A stretch of 7,813 nt of DNA from Flavobacteriales bacterium (GCA_027032855.1 JALVLX010000221.1:1-7813), one strand, 5' to 3'. Counted from the first letter of the stretch, positions 1-6,600 are shown. Translations and numbers: made by a program. Notes: generated by a model not told the origin, from the sequence alone.

Positions 1-985
1 CGTATTCAATCATTTCAATCACTTTGGTAGCGTAACCGTATTCGTTATCATACCAGCTGATGATTTTAAAGAAAGTATCAGATAATGAGATGCCGGCTTT
101 TACATCCAGTGATGAGGTATGCGTTTCGCTGACAAAATCTTGTGAAACAACTTCATCTTCACATACTTGCAAAACACCTTTCATTGGACCATCGGCTGCT
201 TTTTTCATAGCGTCAATAATAGCTTCATAAGATGTTGGTTTGGCTAGTTTTACGGTTAAATCTACAACAGAAACGTCAGCCGTGGGGATACGGAATGACA
301 TACCGGTGAGTTTTCCGTTTAAGTCGGGAATAACTTTTCCAACAGCTTTGGCGGCACCGGTTGAGGTCGGGATAATGTTGTTGATAGCAGCTCGACCGCG
401 ACGCCAATTTTTAGAAGGGGCATCAATTACTTTTTGAGTAGAAGTTGCTGCGTGAATAGTTGTCATCAAACCTTCAACAATACCGAAGTTGTCATGTAAA
501 ACTTTTGAAATAGGTGCCAAACAGTTTGTAGTACAAGAAGCGTTTGAAAAAACCTTAATGTCTTTGGTTAATTCGGTATGGTTTACGCCTTTGACAAACA
601 TAGGGGCATCTTTTGAAGGTGCCGAAATAATAACTTTTTTAGCACCGGCTTTGATGTGTTTTTCGGCCAAAGCTTTATCTGTAAAGAAACCGGTTGATTC
701 TACTACAAATTCTACGTCAACAGCTCCCCAGTTGATGTTTTCGGGGTCACGTTCTTTAGTAACACGGATTTTTTTACCGTTTACGACTAAATAATCACCG
801 TCAATGGCAACATCGCCGTCAAATTTACCGTGAACGGAATCATATTTCAGCAAGTATGCCAAATAGTCTGTGTCTAATAAATCGTTGATGGCAACGACTT
901 CAACTTTTGGGTTTTTGATAGCTGCTCTGAAAGCCAAACGGCCAATACGACCAAATCCGTTTATGCCAATTTTTGTAACACTCAT
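1..985 (-). CDS. gap: Type I glyceraldehyde-3-phosphate dehydrogenase, 3' end cut by window edge
   Basis: This cytosolic glycolytic enzyme oxidises glyceraldehyde 3-phosphate to 1,3-bisphosphoglycerate, using NAD and phosphate. The reverse-strand translation starts MSVTKIGINGFGRIGR, the Rossmann dinucleotide fold. An acidic residue follows the second strand (N34-D35), which suggests NAD rather than NADP. The catalytic signature S-C-T-T-N-C has its nucleophile at C151, and the partner histidine is H178 (TTIHAAT). The phosphate-site motif SFRIPT and the late motif WYDNEYGYA are present. There are 328 codons in the window, ending at ...VIEMIEY, so only a few residues are lost compared with the usual length of about 333. 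The ATG at 985 is the only sensible start. The gene lies 31 bp downstream of pfkA on the same strand, so co-transcription is likely. The family assignment is secure. The exact paralogue role (glycolytic or gluconeogenic) is inferred from the neighbouring pfkA. Confidence 0.97.
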   Translation of the reverse strand, partial: MSVTKIGINGFGRIGRLAFRAAIKNPKVEVVAINDLLDTDYLAYLLKYDSVHGKFDGDVAIDGDYLVVNGKKIRVTKERDPENINWGAVDVEFVVESTGFFTDKALAEKHIKAGAKKVIISAPSKDAPMFVKGVNHTELTKDIKVFSNASCTTNCLAPISKVLHDNFGIVEGLMTTIHAATSTQKVIDAPSKNWRRGRAAINNIIPTSTGAAKAVGKVIPDLNGKLTGMSFRIPTADVSVVDLTVKLAKPTSYEAIIDAMKKAADGPMKGVLQVCEDEVVSQDFVSETHTSSLDVKAGISLSDTFFKIISWYDNEYGYATKVIEMIEY

Positions 986-1016
986 AATTTTTGTTTTTAT
1001 AATATTAAATTTAGGT

Positions 1017-2003
1017 TTAAGTTGTTAAGATATCACTAATATTTAGTAATTCTTTGTTGATAGTTCTATTTAAACTGATAGCATCTTTTAGAGGCGTATA
1101 TTCCACTCTGTTATTTTTGATGCCGACCATGATTTTATTTTGTCCGTCTAATATAGCTTCTACTGCTTTTACACCGAGTCTGCTAGCTAATACACGGTCA
1201 AAAGTAGTTGGTGTACCACCTCTTTGAATATGGCCAACAATAACCACGCGTGATTCATATTCTTTCAAATTGTCATCAACATATTTTGCCAATTCAAAAA
1301 CATTTTGACCTGTTTTGTCACCTTCGGCCACAACTACAATACTGCTTGTTTTTCCGGCACGCTTACTACGGCGTAACGATTCGACCAGTTTGTCAATACC
1401 GATATTTTCTTCGGGAATTAAGATTTCTTCAGCACCACCGGCTATACCGCTGTAAAGTGCCAAAAACCCGGCGTTTCGTCCCATTACTTCAATGAAAAAC
1501 AACCGGTTGTGAGAACTAGCTGTATCTCGTATTTTGTCAATAGCATCGGTAGCTGTATTGCTTGCCGTATCAAAACCAATGGTAAAATCCGTACCGAAAA
1601 TATCGTTGTCAATGGTTCCCGGTACGCCTACTACTGGAATATCAAATTCATCTGAAAAGATACTGGCACCTGTAAAAGAGCCGTCTCCACCGATGACGAC
1701 TAAAGCATCGATATTGTGTTTTTTTAGTTGATCATAAGCTTTTTTGCGACCTTCTACTGTTCTAAATTCTTGAGAGCGGGCAGTTTTTAAGATGGTACCG
1801 CCACGATTTATAATATTGCTGACTTTGCGGGCATTAAACCGTTCAATATCTCCTTCTATTAAGCCTTCATAGCCTCTATAAACACCATAAGGGTCTAATT
1901 TGTAAAAAACAGCTGTTCGAATAACTGCTCTGATAGCGGCATTCATTCCCGGTGCATCACCTCCCGATGTCATGACAGCTATATTTTGAATTTGTTTCTT
2001 CAT
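1017..2003 (-). CDS. pfkA: ATP-dependent 6-phosphofructokinase
   Basis: This cytosolic enzyme phosphorylates fructose 6-phosphate to fructose 1,6-bisphosphate, the committed step of glycolysis. It has 328 residues, close to the 320 of the E. coli enzyme, with an offset of about +5. Motifs in order are the nucleotide-binding TSGGDAPGMNAAIRA at 12-26, GGDGS at 105-109, PGTIDND at 128-134 with the catalytic base D132, the substrate-contact segment EVMGRNAGF at 172-180, and HIQRGGTP near residue 258. Glycine in GGDGS (not GGDD) and PGTIDND (not PKTIDND) point to ATP rather than pyrophosphate as donor. The ATG at 2003 gives the usual short N-terminus before the first beta strand. The gene is followed by gap with a 31 bp gap. 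A phylum-type promoter lies about 65-95 bp upstream. Nothing in the sequence appears damaged. Confidence 0.97.
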   Translation of the reverse strand: MKKQIQNIAVMTSGGDAPGMNAAIRAVIRTAVFYKLDPYGVYRGYEGLIEGDIERFNARKVSNIINRGGTILKTARSQEFRTVEGRKKAYDQLKKHNIDALVVIGGDGSFTGASIFSDEFDIPVVGVPGTIDNDIFGTDFTIGFDTASNTATDAIDKIRDTASSHNRLFFIEVMGRNAGFLALYSGIAGGAEEILIPEENIGIDKLVESLRRSKRAGKTSSIVVVAEGDKTGQNVFELAKYVDDNLKEYESRVVIVGHIQRGGTPTTFDRVLASRLGVKAVEAILDGQNKIMVGIKNNRVEYTPLKDAISLNRTINKELLNISDILTT

Positions 2004-2067
2004 ATTCTTTATTTAGTAATGTGCAAGATAGTAAATTTGATTTAAATGCTTAAAGTAAATTAATTTG

Positions 2068-2099
2068 CAAAGTTAATCAAGTTTGATTTATAAGGCAAA
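2068..2099 (-). promoter_or_regulatory. Candidate Bacteroidota promoter for pfkA-gap
   Basis: Read on the minus strand, TTTG (2099-2096) is followed after 20 bp by TAACTTTG (2075-2068). This matches the -33 TTTG and -7 TAnnTTTG elements known for the primary sigma factor of this phylum, with an accepted spacing. Transcription would start near 2062 and leave a leader of roughly 60 nt before the pfkA ATG. The elements are seen directly; their use is inferred. Confidence 0.5.
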
Positions 2100-2177
2100 A
2101 AAAGACGTAAGAAATTTTGGTTAAAAAAGTATAATTAATTCAATAAAAATTAATAATTTGAACTCTAAAATAAAATT

Positions 2178-2855
2178 ATGAACAATTTAAGACAAATTAC
2201 TCCTCAATTTTATGAGTTTATAAAAGATATTGCAGCCAATAATAACAGAGAATGGTTCAATGAACGCAAAAAACGTTTTGAAACTGATGTTTTTATGCCG
2301 TTTAAGGAACTGACGGAACAGGTAATTTCTCTGATGCAACAGATTGATCCGGAAATTCAAATTGATTACAAGCAGGCGGCTTTCAGGTTTTATCGCGACA
2401 CGCGTTTTTCAAAGGATAAAAGTCCTTACAAATTGTGGATGGGAGCGGCAGTCAGCCGTGAAGGACGAAAAAATACCCGTTACCCCGAAATCTATTTTCA
2501 ATTTGGACCGGGGGAAAATTTCATAGCCGGTGGTTTATATCGTCCTGATAAAGAAACTTTGTACCGTATCAGAGAAAAGATTGCAAAAAATCCGGAAGAA
2601 TTTGAAGCAATATTATATGATAAAGATATTTTAAAACAATTTCCGGATGGATTTAAAGGGGAACGCAATAAACGTTTACCCGTAAAACATTGGCAGGAGT
2701 TGTCAAAAACCTATCCTTTTTTGTTAAATAAGCAATTTTATACCATTATGCATTATATACCGCAAGAAATTTTGGAAAAAGCAGATTTGCCGGCGTTTAT
2801 TGTGCAACATTACAAGGCTATGCAAAAGTTTAATGATTGGCTTTTAGCAATCTGA
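2178..2855 (+). CDS. DUF2461 family protein (TIGR02453-like), function unknown
   Basis: This 225-residue, probably cytoplasmic protein has no signal peptide or membrane segment. It shows the conserved blocks of the DUF2461 family. These are FIKDIAANNNREWFNERKK at 14-32, then FRFYRDTRFSKDKSPYKLWMGAA at roughly 69-91, and then GPGENFIAGGLYRPDKETL at about 110-128, followed by a helical segment with NPEEF at 138-142. Length matches the family. No catalytic activity is established for the family, so none is assigned. The ATG at 2178 follows A/T-rich sequence, as expected for this phylum, and places the first conserved block near residue 12. The gene is divergent from pfkA and convergent with the cupin gene, overlapping it by 26 bp at the 3' ends. 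No clear TAnnTTTG promoter was found upstream; the nearest resemblance (TAATTTG at 2154-2160) is one base short and very close to the start. Confidence 0.9.
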   Translation: MNNLRQITPQFYEFIKDIAANNNREWFNERKKRFETDVFMPFKELTEQVISLMQQIDPEIQIDYKQAAFRFYRDTRFSKDKSPYKLWMGAAVSREGRKNTRYPEIYFQFGPGENFIAGGLYRPDKETLYRIREKIAKNPEEFEAILYDKDILKQFPDGFKGERNKRLPVKHWQELSKTYPFLLNKQFYTIMHYIPQEILEKADLPAFIVQHYKAMQKFNDWLLAI

Positions 2856-2861
2856 ACTTTT
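2824..2861. terminator. Possible two-way hairpin terminator inside convergent gene overlap
   Basis: An outer stem pairs AAAAGTT (2824-2830) with AACTTTT (2855-2861). An inner stem pairs GATT/AATC (2835-2838 with 2849-2852) and, after a single bulged G at 2839, GCT/AGC around a TTT loop (2840-2848). The structure is nearly symmetric, so transcripts of either strand would end with a short U run inside the outer stem. It sits over the last codons of both the DUF2461 gene and the cupin gene, and no other terminator is visible between them. The U run is only four bases and the stems are interrupted, so the function is tentative. Confidence 0.4.
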
Positions 2862-3276
2862 CATAATCACGGATATAGTCTTCTTCTGAAAATTTATGAG
2901 AACTGATAACCATACAAACACTTCCGTGTGAAAAATCTTGAAGTTCGCGCCAAATCCCGGTTGGGATAAGCAAACCTTGATCGGGTCTGTTTAGCAGAAT
3001 AACATTTTTTTGTTGACCATCGTCCAAGACGACTTGAAAGCTACCACTGATGGCTATTAAAAATGCCAAATGTTCTTTGTGTGCGTGTCCACCGCGGAAG
3101 GCTCCGGCAGGCACGTCAAATAAGTAATAAACCCGTTGCATACTGAAAGGCAGAATGTCATTTTCCACGACGGCCAAATTGCCCCTGTGATCTTTAATCT
3201 TAGGAATATCTATTAAAACACAATGTTCTAATTTGTTGGTCGTAAAATTAAGTTGAGAGACATTGAGCTTATTCAT
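2830..3276 (-). CDS. QdtA/FdtA-like sugar 3,4-ketoisomerase cupin protein
   Basis: This 148-residue single-domain cupin resembles the dTDP-4-keto-6-deoxyglucose 3,4-ketoisomerases (FdtA, QdtA, and the WxcM C-terminal domain), which convert 4-keto sugar nucleotides to 3-keto forms on the way to deoxyamino sugars of surface glycans. Visible features are the opening strand DHRGNLAVVE at 29-38, PFSMQRVYYLFDVP at 43-56, and the active-site pair RGGHAHK with H64 and H66. These are followed by SGSFQVVLDDG at 77-87, GLLIPTGIWREL at 101-112 and the C-terminal DYIRDYEKF at 133-141, typical of the group. The start ATG overlaps the stop of the upstream permease gene by 8 bp (ATGAATAA), which suggests translational coupling. 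No dTDP-sugar genes (rmlA/rmlB, aminotransferase, acyltransferase) are in the window, so the substrate is not supported by context. It may instead be a stand-alone homologue with another carbohydrate substrate. Confidence 0.85.
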   Translation of the reverse strand: MNKLNVSQLNFTTNKLEHCVLIDIPKIKDHRGNLAVVENDILPFSMQRVYYLFDVPAGAFRGGHAHKEHLAFLIAISGSFQVVLDDGQQKNVILLNRPDQGLLIPTGIWRELQDFSHGSVCMVISSHKFSEEDYIRDYEKFRLLKANH

Positions 3277-4516
3277 ATCGTAATGCTTGAATCGGGTCTA
3301 ATTTTGAAGCTTTAAAAGCCGGGTATAAACCGGAAATTATTGCTACGACAAATATAACAAAAAATGCCGTACCAATAGCATTCCAAGGCATGGCAAAGGG
3401 CATATGCATCAGTTTTGATACTCCAATGCCAATAAAAATACCAAAAATGATACCGACCATGCCACCTAAAAAAGTAATGGTAAGTGTTTCGATAAAAAAT
3501 TGTAGCATGATTAAAAATCTATTGGCACCTAAAGCTTTACGTACCCCAATTTCCCTAGTGCGCTCGGTTACCGAAACCAACATGATGTTCATCAATGCAA
3601 TAGAAGACCCCAAGATCGTAATTAGTCCGATTATAAAAGCAAAAAGCGTTAGACTTTGACTCACTTTTTTGAGTTCAGCAGCAAGTTTATCACTGCGGTT
3701 GATGCCAAAATTATTGGGTTGTGCAGGCTTGAGTTTTCTGATATTTCGCATTAATGCAATCGCTTTGGAAACCAACACATCATATTGTTTTTTATCCGTG
3801 ACGGCTACATCTATATTGTAATTCGCATTTTTATTTGAATAAATACTGCGGGCTAAATTGATAGGAATTAAAACTTTGTTGTTCTCACTACCACCAAAGG
3901 TCGCCTGCTTGTTTTTTAATACGCCTGTAATTTTAAATCGGTTACCGTTGATAATAATGTTTTTTTGCAACGGATTTTCATTTTTAAACAATTCTTTTAC
4001 CAAATCTGTTCCAATGATGGCAAAATGGTGATTGTCTTCAATATCTTTACCGGTAAAAATACGACCTTTTGTCACATCAAAAGCTTTTACTTTCATGTAA
4101 TTAGCATCAACCCCAACAATTATATAAGTTGGATCCGATTTTTTTTCGTCATTTTTGATTTCTTTGTTTCTTCCTGCAACAAAAGACAAGCTAACCAAAG
4201 CATCACGTTCCCTAAAACGTTTCTTGAAATCCATGGCATTGCGATAAGTTATTTTAGGATTGATTTTTTTTCGCCCGCGCTGATGCTGCCGGCCTTGCAA
4301 GAAATTGTTGGTATAGCGTTTGAAACTGAAGTTGTTAGAACCCAAACTTTGCAAACTTGATGAAAAGTTATTGTCAATGCCTTTAACCACCGTCAATGTG
4401 CCAACCAATGCCATTATGCCGAAGGCTATAATTAAAAGGGTAATTAAAGCCCTGATTTTTTGACTTTTGATTGATTCGAAAGCGATGCGTATATTTTCAA
4501 TAATGATTTTAATCAT
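3269..4516 (-). CDS. MacB/FtsX-family ABC transporter permease
   Basis: This is an inner-membrane permease of the MacB type (415 residues, beginning MIKIIIENIRIAFESIKSQK). These proteins usually work with a separate ATPase and a periplasmic adaptor in export, or as mechanotransmitters. The order is one N-terminal membrane helix at about 22-42, a large periplasmic MacB_PCD-type domain at about 45-280, then three C-terminal helices at about 289-315, 345-368 and 381-402 forming the FtsX domain. The cytoplasmic coupling motif ERTREIGVRKALGA lies near 318-331, and the family's usual ending SKLDPIQALRYE closes the protein. I place the start at the ATG at 4516. The longer reading begins with a TTG at 4531 and adds five residues before the conserved start. 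No ATPase or HlyD-like adaptor gene is visible nearby. It overlaps the cupin gene by 8 bp and is divergent from the OmpA-type lipoprotein gene. Confidence 0.9.
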   Translation of the reverse strand: MIKIIIENIRIAFESIKSQKIRALITLLIIAFGIMALVGTLTVVKGIDNNFSSSLQSLGSNNFSFKRYTNNFLQGRQHQRGRKKINPKITYRNAMDFKKRFRERDALVSLSFVAGRNKEIKNDEKKSDPTYIIVGVDANYMKVKAFDVTKGRIFTGKDIEDNHHFAIIGTDLVKELFKNENPLQKNIIINGNRFKITGVLKNKQATFGGSENNKVLIPINLARSIYSNKNANYNIDVAVTDKKQYDVLVSKAIALMRNIRKLKPAQPNNFGINRSDKLAAELKKVSQSLTLFAFIIGLITILGSSIALMNIMLVSVTERTREIGVRKALGANRFLIMLQFFIETLTITFLGGMVGIIFGIFIGIGVSKLMHMPFAMPWNAIGTAFFVIFVVAIISGLYPAFKASKLDPIQALRYE

Positions 4517-4610
4517 AAAATGTGATTTCAAGTCGTTAAATTTATAATAAAATACGATTAAATACTGTTATTATTACAAATTAATTTTATAATTTTACAA
4601 AAGCAAAATA

Positions 4611-4630
4611 AAAATAAATAAAAATAAATA
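4611..4630 (+). repeat. Tandem AT-only 10-mer just upstream of the OmpA-type gene
   Basis: AAAATAAATA occurs twice in exact tandem, ending 4 bp before the ATG at 4635. Together with the preceding A-rich bases it forms a leader with no G or C. Highly expressed genes in this phylum often use A-rich unstructured leaders in place of a Shine-Dalgarno site, so a role in translation efficiency is plausible. It could also be simple low-complexity sequence. Imperfect -7-like elements (TAATTTTA at 4582-4589 and 4590-4597, last base A instead of G) lie upstream, but no matching -33 element was found. Confidence 0.6.
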
Positions 4631-4634
4631 AATT

Positions 4635-5468
4635 ATGAGAAGAATAGTCCTTGTAGGAATCCTAATGAGCTTACTCTTAACATCTTGTGTTAGTAAGAAG
4701 AAGTATGAAATGCTTAAAAAAGGTAAAGCGGAAACAGAACAATATCTGCGAGAATACAAAGATAAGCTTTACAAGTGTACGGCAGAAAAAGAAAATCTGA
4801 AAACACGCATTCAATCTTTGGAAGACAACAATAAAACTTTGCAAGATGCATTGGATCGTTGTGTTAACCTGAATAAGGAAGGTAATGTAAACATCAGTAA
4901 GTTGTTAGAAGAAATTAATAAGTCTAACAAGTATATTAAGATGTTGATGATTGAAAACAAAAAGAAAGATTCGCTAAACAAAGTTTTGACCGGTCGAATT
5001 ACACGTTCTCTTAATAGTGTTGATGCTAAAGACTTGGATGTTAAAGTCAAAAAAGGCGTTGTCTTTATTTCTTTGTCTGACAAAATGATGTTTAAATCCG
5101 GAAAAGCTGAAATTTCAGACAAAGCTAATCAGGTTTTATTGAAATTGGCAAAAATTATCAATGATTATAAAGATTATGAAGTGTTAATTGAAGGGCATAC
5201 GGACAATGTCCCCATCCATACTTCTTGTATTAAAGATAACTGGGATTTGAGTGCTTTGCGTGCTACAGCCATTGCCCGTAAGCTTCAGAATGATTTTGGT
5301 GTTGATCCGGCTCGTTTGACTGCAGGAGGTCATGGTGAATGGGTTCCTAAAGTTTCTAACGACACACCGGAAGGTCGTAGTGAAAACCGTCGTACAGAAG
5401 TTATCTTATTACCTAAACTTGACCAGTTCAATAAGTTGATGGAACAAGGTGCCAATGAAGGTAACTAA
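4635..5468 (+). CDS. OmpA-family peptidoglycan-binding lipoprotein with coiled coil
   Basis: This is an envelope lipoprotein of 277 residues, expected to tether the outer membrane to peptidoglycan. The N-terminus is a lipoprotein signal peptide, with R2-R3, a hydrophobic core and the lipobox LLTSC with C18 as the acylated cysteine. The residues after it (VSKKK) do not match the surface export signal, so the protein should face the periplasm. Residues about 22-118 are rich in Lys, Glu and Leu and look like a coiled coil. Residues about 135-258 form the OmpA C-terminal domain: MMFKSGKAEIS at 151-161, then IEGHTDNVP at 185-193 and LSALRA at 205-210. D190 and R209 correspond to the pair that binds diaminopimelate in OmpA. 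GRSENRRTEV closes the domain at 247-256. There is no N-terminal beta-barrel, so it is closer to Pal/MotB-like proteins than to classical OmpA. It is followed by a strong terminator and appears to be a single-gene unit. Confidence 0.92.
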   Translation: MRRIVLVGILMSLLLTSCVSKKKYEMLKKGKAETEQYLREYKDKLYKCTAEKENLKTRIQSLEDNNKTLQDALDRCVNLNKEGNVNISKLLEEINKSNKYIKMLMIENKKKDSLNKVLTGRITRSLNSVDAKDLDVKVKKGVVFISLSDKMMFKSGKAEISDKANQVLLKLAKIINDYKDYEVLIEGHTDNVPIHTSCIKDNWDLSALRATAIARKLQNDFGVDPARLTAGGHGEWVPKVSNDTPEGRSENRRTEVILLPKLDQFNKLMEQGANEGN

Positions 5469-5487
5469 TATATCGTATTAAACATAT

Positions 5488-5523
5488 AAAAAAACTGCCA
5501 AAATTATTTTGGCAGTTTTTTTT
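5488..5523. terminator. Intrinsic terminator, able to act in both directions
   Basis: CTGCCAAAA (5495-5503) and TTTTGGCAG (5507-5515) form a perfect 9-bp stem around a TTA loop. It is flanked by seven As (5488-5494) on the left and eight Ts (5516-5523) on the right. It begins 20 nt after the stop of the OmpA-type gene and is a textbook intrinsic terminator for it. Because the flanks are A on one side and T on the other, the reverse strand also gives hairpin plus U run. It can therefore end transcripts of the FKBP lipoprotein gene, whose stop lies about 88 nt away. Confidence 0.9.
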
Positions 5524-5587
5524 ATCATTTCTTATTTCCTTTTGTTTATAAAAATATATAATAAAAACATCTAAACTTTTAACTAAT

Positions 5588-5606
5588 AAAAATTCTGTGA
5601 ATTTTT
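5588..5606 (-). terminator. Weak AT-rich hairpin just after the FKBP lipoprotein stop
   Basis: AAAAATTC (5588-5595) is perfectly complementary to GAATTTTT (5599-5606) around a 3-nt loop. The hairpin begins 4 nt past the minus-strand stop codon. With one G-C pair and no U run beyond the stem it is a poor terminator by itself. It may protect the 3' end, or be chance in AT-rich sequence. The stronger hairpin at 5488-5523 probably does the main work. Confidence 0.25.
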
Positions 5607-5610
5607 CGAG

Positions 5611-6489
5611 TTAATGTGTATCGGCATCTAAATAGTCTGGTGTGCCATCACCGTCACTATCGTCATTTGTAGGATCTCCGTCACCGTTGGCATCTTCATC
5701 TTTGGTCAAAACACCATCACCGTCATCATCGTTGTCATTAATGTTTTTAACACCGTCATTGTCAGTGTCATCATCAAAAGGATTGTCGTTGTCATTGACA
5801 TCTTCGTCAGCATTTTTCACAGTATCATCGTCAAAATCATCGTCAACAACAAAAGTTTTAAATGAAAAAACCAAAGGTGAGTAAGGGGGGATTTTATTTG
5901 TGGAAATATTGTAGTAACCCAATCCTGAAGGGGTTAAAAGTATGCCTGCGCCGTAGCCGGAGAAAGTGTAAGTGCCGTCACCATTGTCAGAAAAAGTACC
6001 GTCTTTAAATTGTGGCAATACTTCTTGCCAAGCTTTAATAACACTGTTTAAGTCCATCCAAACAGGTAAATCGTCTATTCTTTCATCAAAAGTTTCGTTG
6101 TTTAACAACCAACCTTTGTAGGCAACCAAAACTTTGTCTGTTTTGTGAATTTCTTTATTATCACCTGTTCTTAAAGGAATGTAATAGAGGTCGTAAACCA
6201 AATCGTCAACCATCGGGTCGATTACATGTAAAGTTACCAAATCAGGATCATCCCAAAGGGAAGTGTGAGTGCTGGAAGGATTTAAGGCATTGATTTTTAT
6301 ATTGTATTGCGCATCAACAACATAATAATGCGTTTGCATATAATTCATAATACTGTCTTTTTCAACTTCATTATATTGTTTGGTGCGGTCTTTTATTTCT
6401 ATTTCCGTAGGTTTAGGATCGTCTTTTTTACAAGACGAAGCCATTAAAAACATAGAGATGGTGACGATTGCTAATATTCTGATTGTCAT
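5611..6489 (-). CDS. FKBP-type prolyl isomerase lipoprotein with Asp-rich C-terminal tail
   Basis: This predicted surface lipoprotein of 292 residues carries a peptidyl-prolyl cis-trans isomerase domain. The signal peptide runs to a lipobox ASSC with C20. The next residues are K-K-D-D-P, matching the X-K-(D/E)2-X export signal that sends Bacteroidota lipoproteins to the cell surface. Residues about 112-215 are the FKBP domain: LVAYKGWLL at 121-129, TFDER at 133-137, VIKAW at 150-154, GLGYY at 189-193, and IPPYSPLVFSF at 200-210. Active-site equivalents (Tyr, Phe-Asp, Val-Ile, Trp, Tyr, Phe) are retained. An extra loop with DNGDG sits at about 168-181. Residues 216-292 contain 31 Asp in 77 residues, with DxDxDG-like repeats resembling thrombospondin type 3 calcium-binding repeats and a DGTPDYLDAD ending. 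I chose the ATG at 6489; the longer reading begins with TTG and would bury the signal peptide. GldI is a related lipoprotein family, but the tail argues against naming it so. Confidence 0.88.
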   Translation of the reverse strand: MTIRILAIVTISMFLMASSCKKDDPKPTEIEIKDRTKQYNEVEKDSIMNYMQTHYYVVDAQYNIKINALNPSSTHTSLWDDPDLVTLHVIDPMVDDLVYDLYYIPLRTGDNKEIHKTDKVLVAYKGWLLNNETFDERIDDLPVWMDLNSVIKAWQEVLPQFKDGTFSDNGDGTYTFSGYGAGILLTPSGLGYYNISTNKIPPYSPLVFSFKTFVVDDDFDDDTVKNADEDVNDNDNPFDDDTDNDGVKNINDNDDDGDGVLTKDEDANGDGDPTNDDSDGDGTPDYLDADTH

Positions 6490-6561
6490 AAAATTATTGT
6501 TTAATTTGAGCTGATATTCTTTATACAATTTATCTGATGATAATAGTTTGTAAATAATAGC

Positions 6562-6571
6562 GTGCAAGATA
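6562..6571 (-). promoter_or_regulatory. TATCTTGCAC motif upstream of the FKBP lipoprotein gene
   Basis: Read on the minus strand this 10-mer resembles the flavobacterial -7 form TATCTTTGC with one T missing. The same 10-mer occurs upstream of pfkA at 2021-2030. It lies 73 bp before the ATG at 6489. No TTG at the expected -33 position was found, so it is only a candidate promoter element. Confidence 0.25.
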
Positions 6572-6592
6572 CAAATTTTATTTATTTTTGTA

Positions 6593-6600
6593 TCAAGCTT
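6593..6600 (+). promoter_or_regulatory. Candidate -7 element (TAnnTTTG) for the HslR-like gene
   Basis: TATTTTTG fully matches TAnnTTTG and ends 18 bp before the ATG at 6619, which would give a leader of about a dozen bases. I do not see a TTG at the expected distance upstream, so support is limited to the -7 half. Confidence 0.35.

Noticed and set aside
240..794. Two plus-strand ORFs antisense to gap
   Set aside because: Both are mirror readings of the highly conserved GAPDH coding region and show no protein features of their own.
3965..4360. Plus-strand 131-residue ORF antisense to the permease
   Set aside because: It lies fully inside a well-supported gene, with no recognisable domain or start context, and its composition is that of a shadow frame.
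4517..4531. Longer N-terminus of the ABC permease starting at a TTG (4531)
   Set aside because: It adds only five residues before an ATG at 4516, which begins exactly where family members start. TTG starts are rare in this phylum and a good ATG is present.
5642..5884. Plus-strand ORF encoding a Ser/Pro/Leu-rich 80-residue peptide
   Set aside because: It is the antisense reading of the Asp-rich tail: repeated GAT/GAC codons read backwards give Ser-rich peptide. It has no independent features.
6490..6567. Longer N-terminus of the FKBP lipoprotein starting at a TTG (6567)
   Set aside because: It would put 26 residues in front of a complete lipoprotein signal peptide and run through the putative promoter region. 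The ATG at 6489 gives a proper signal.
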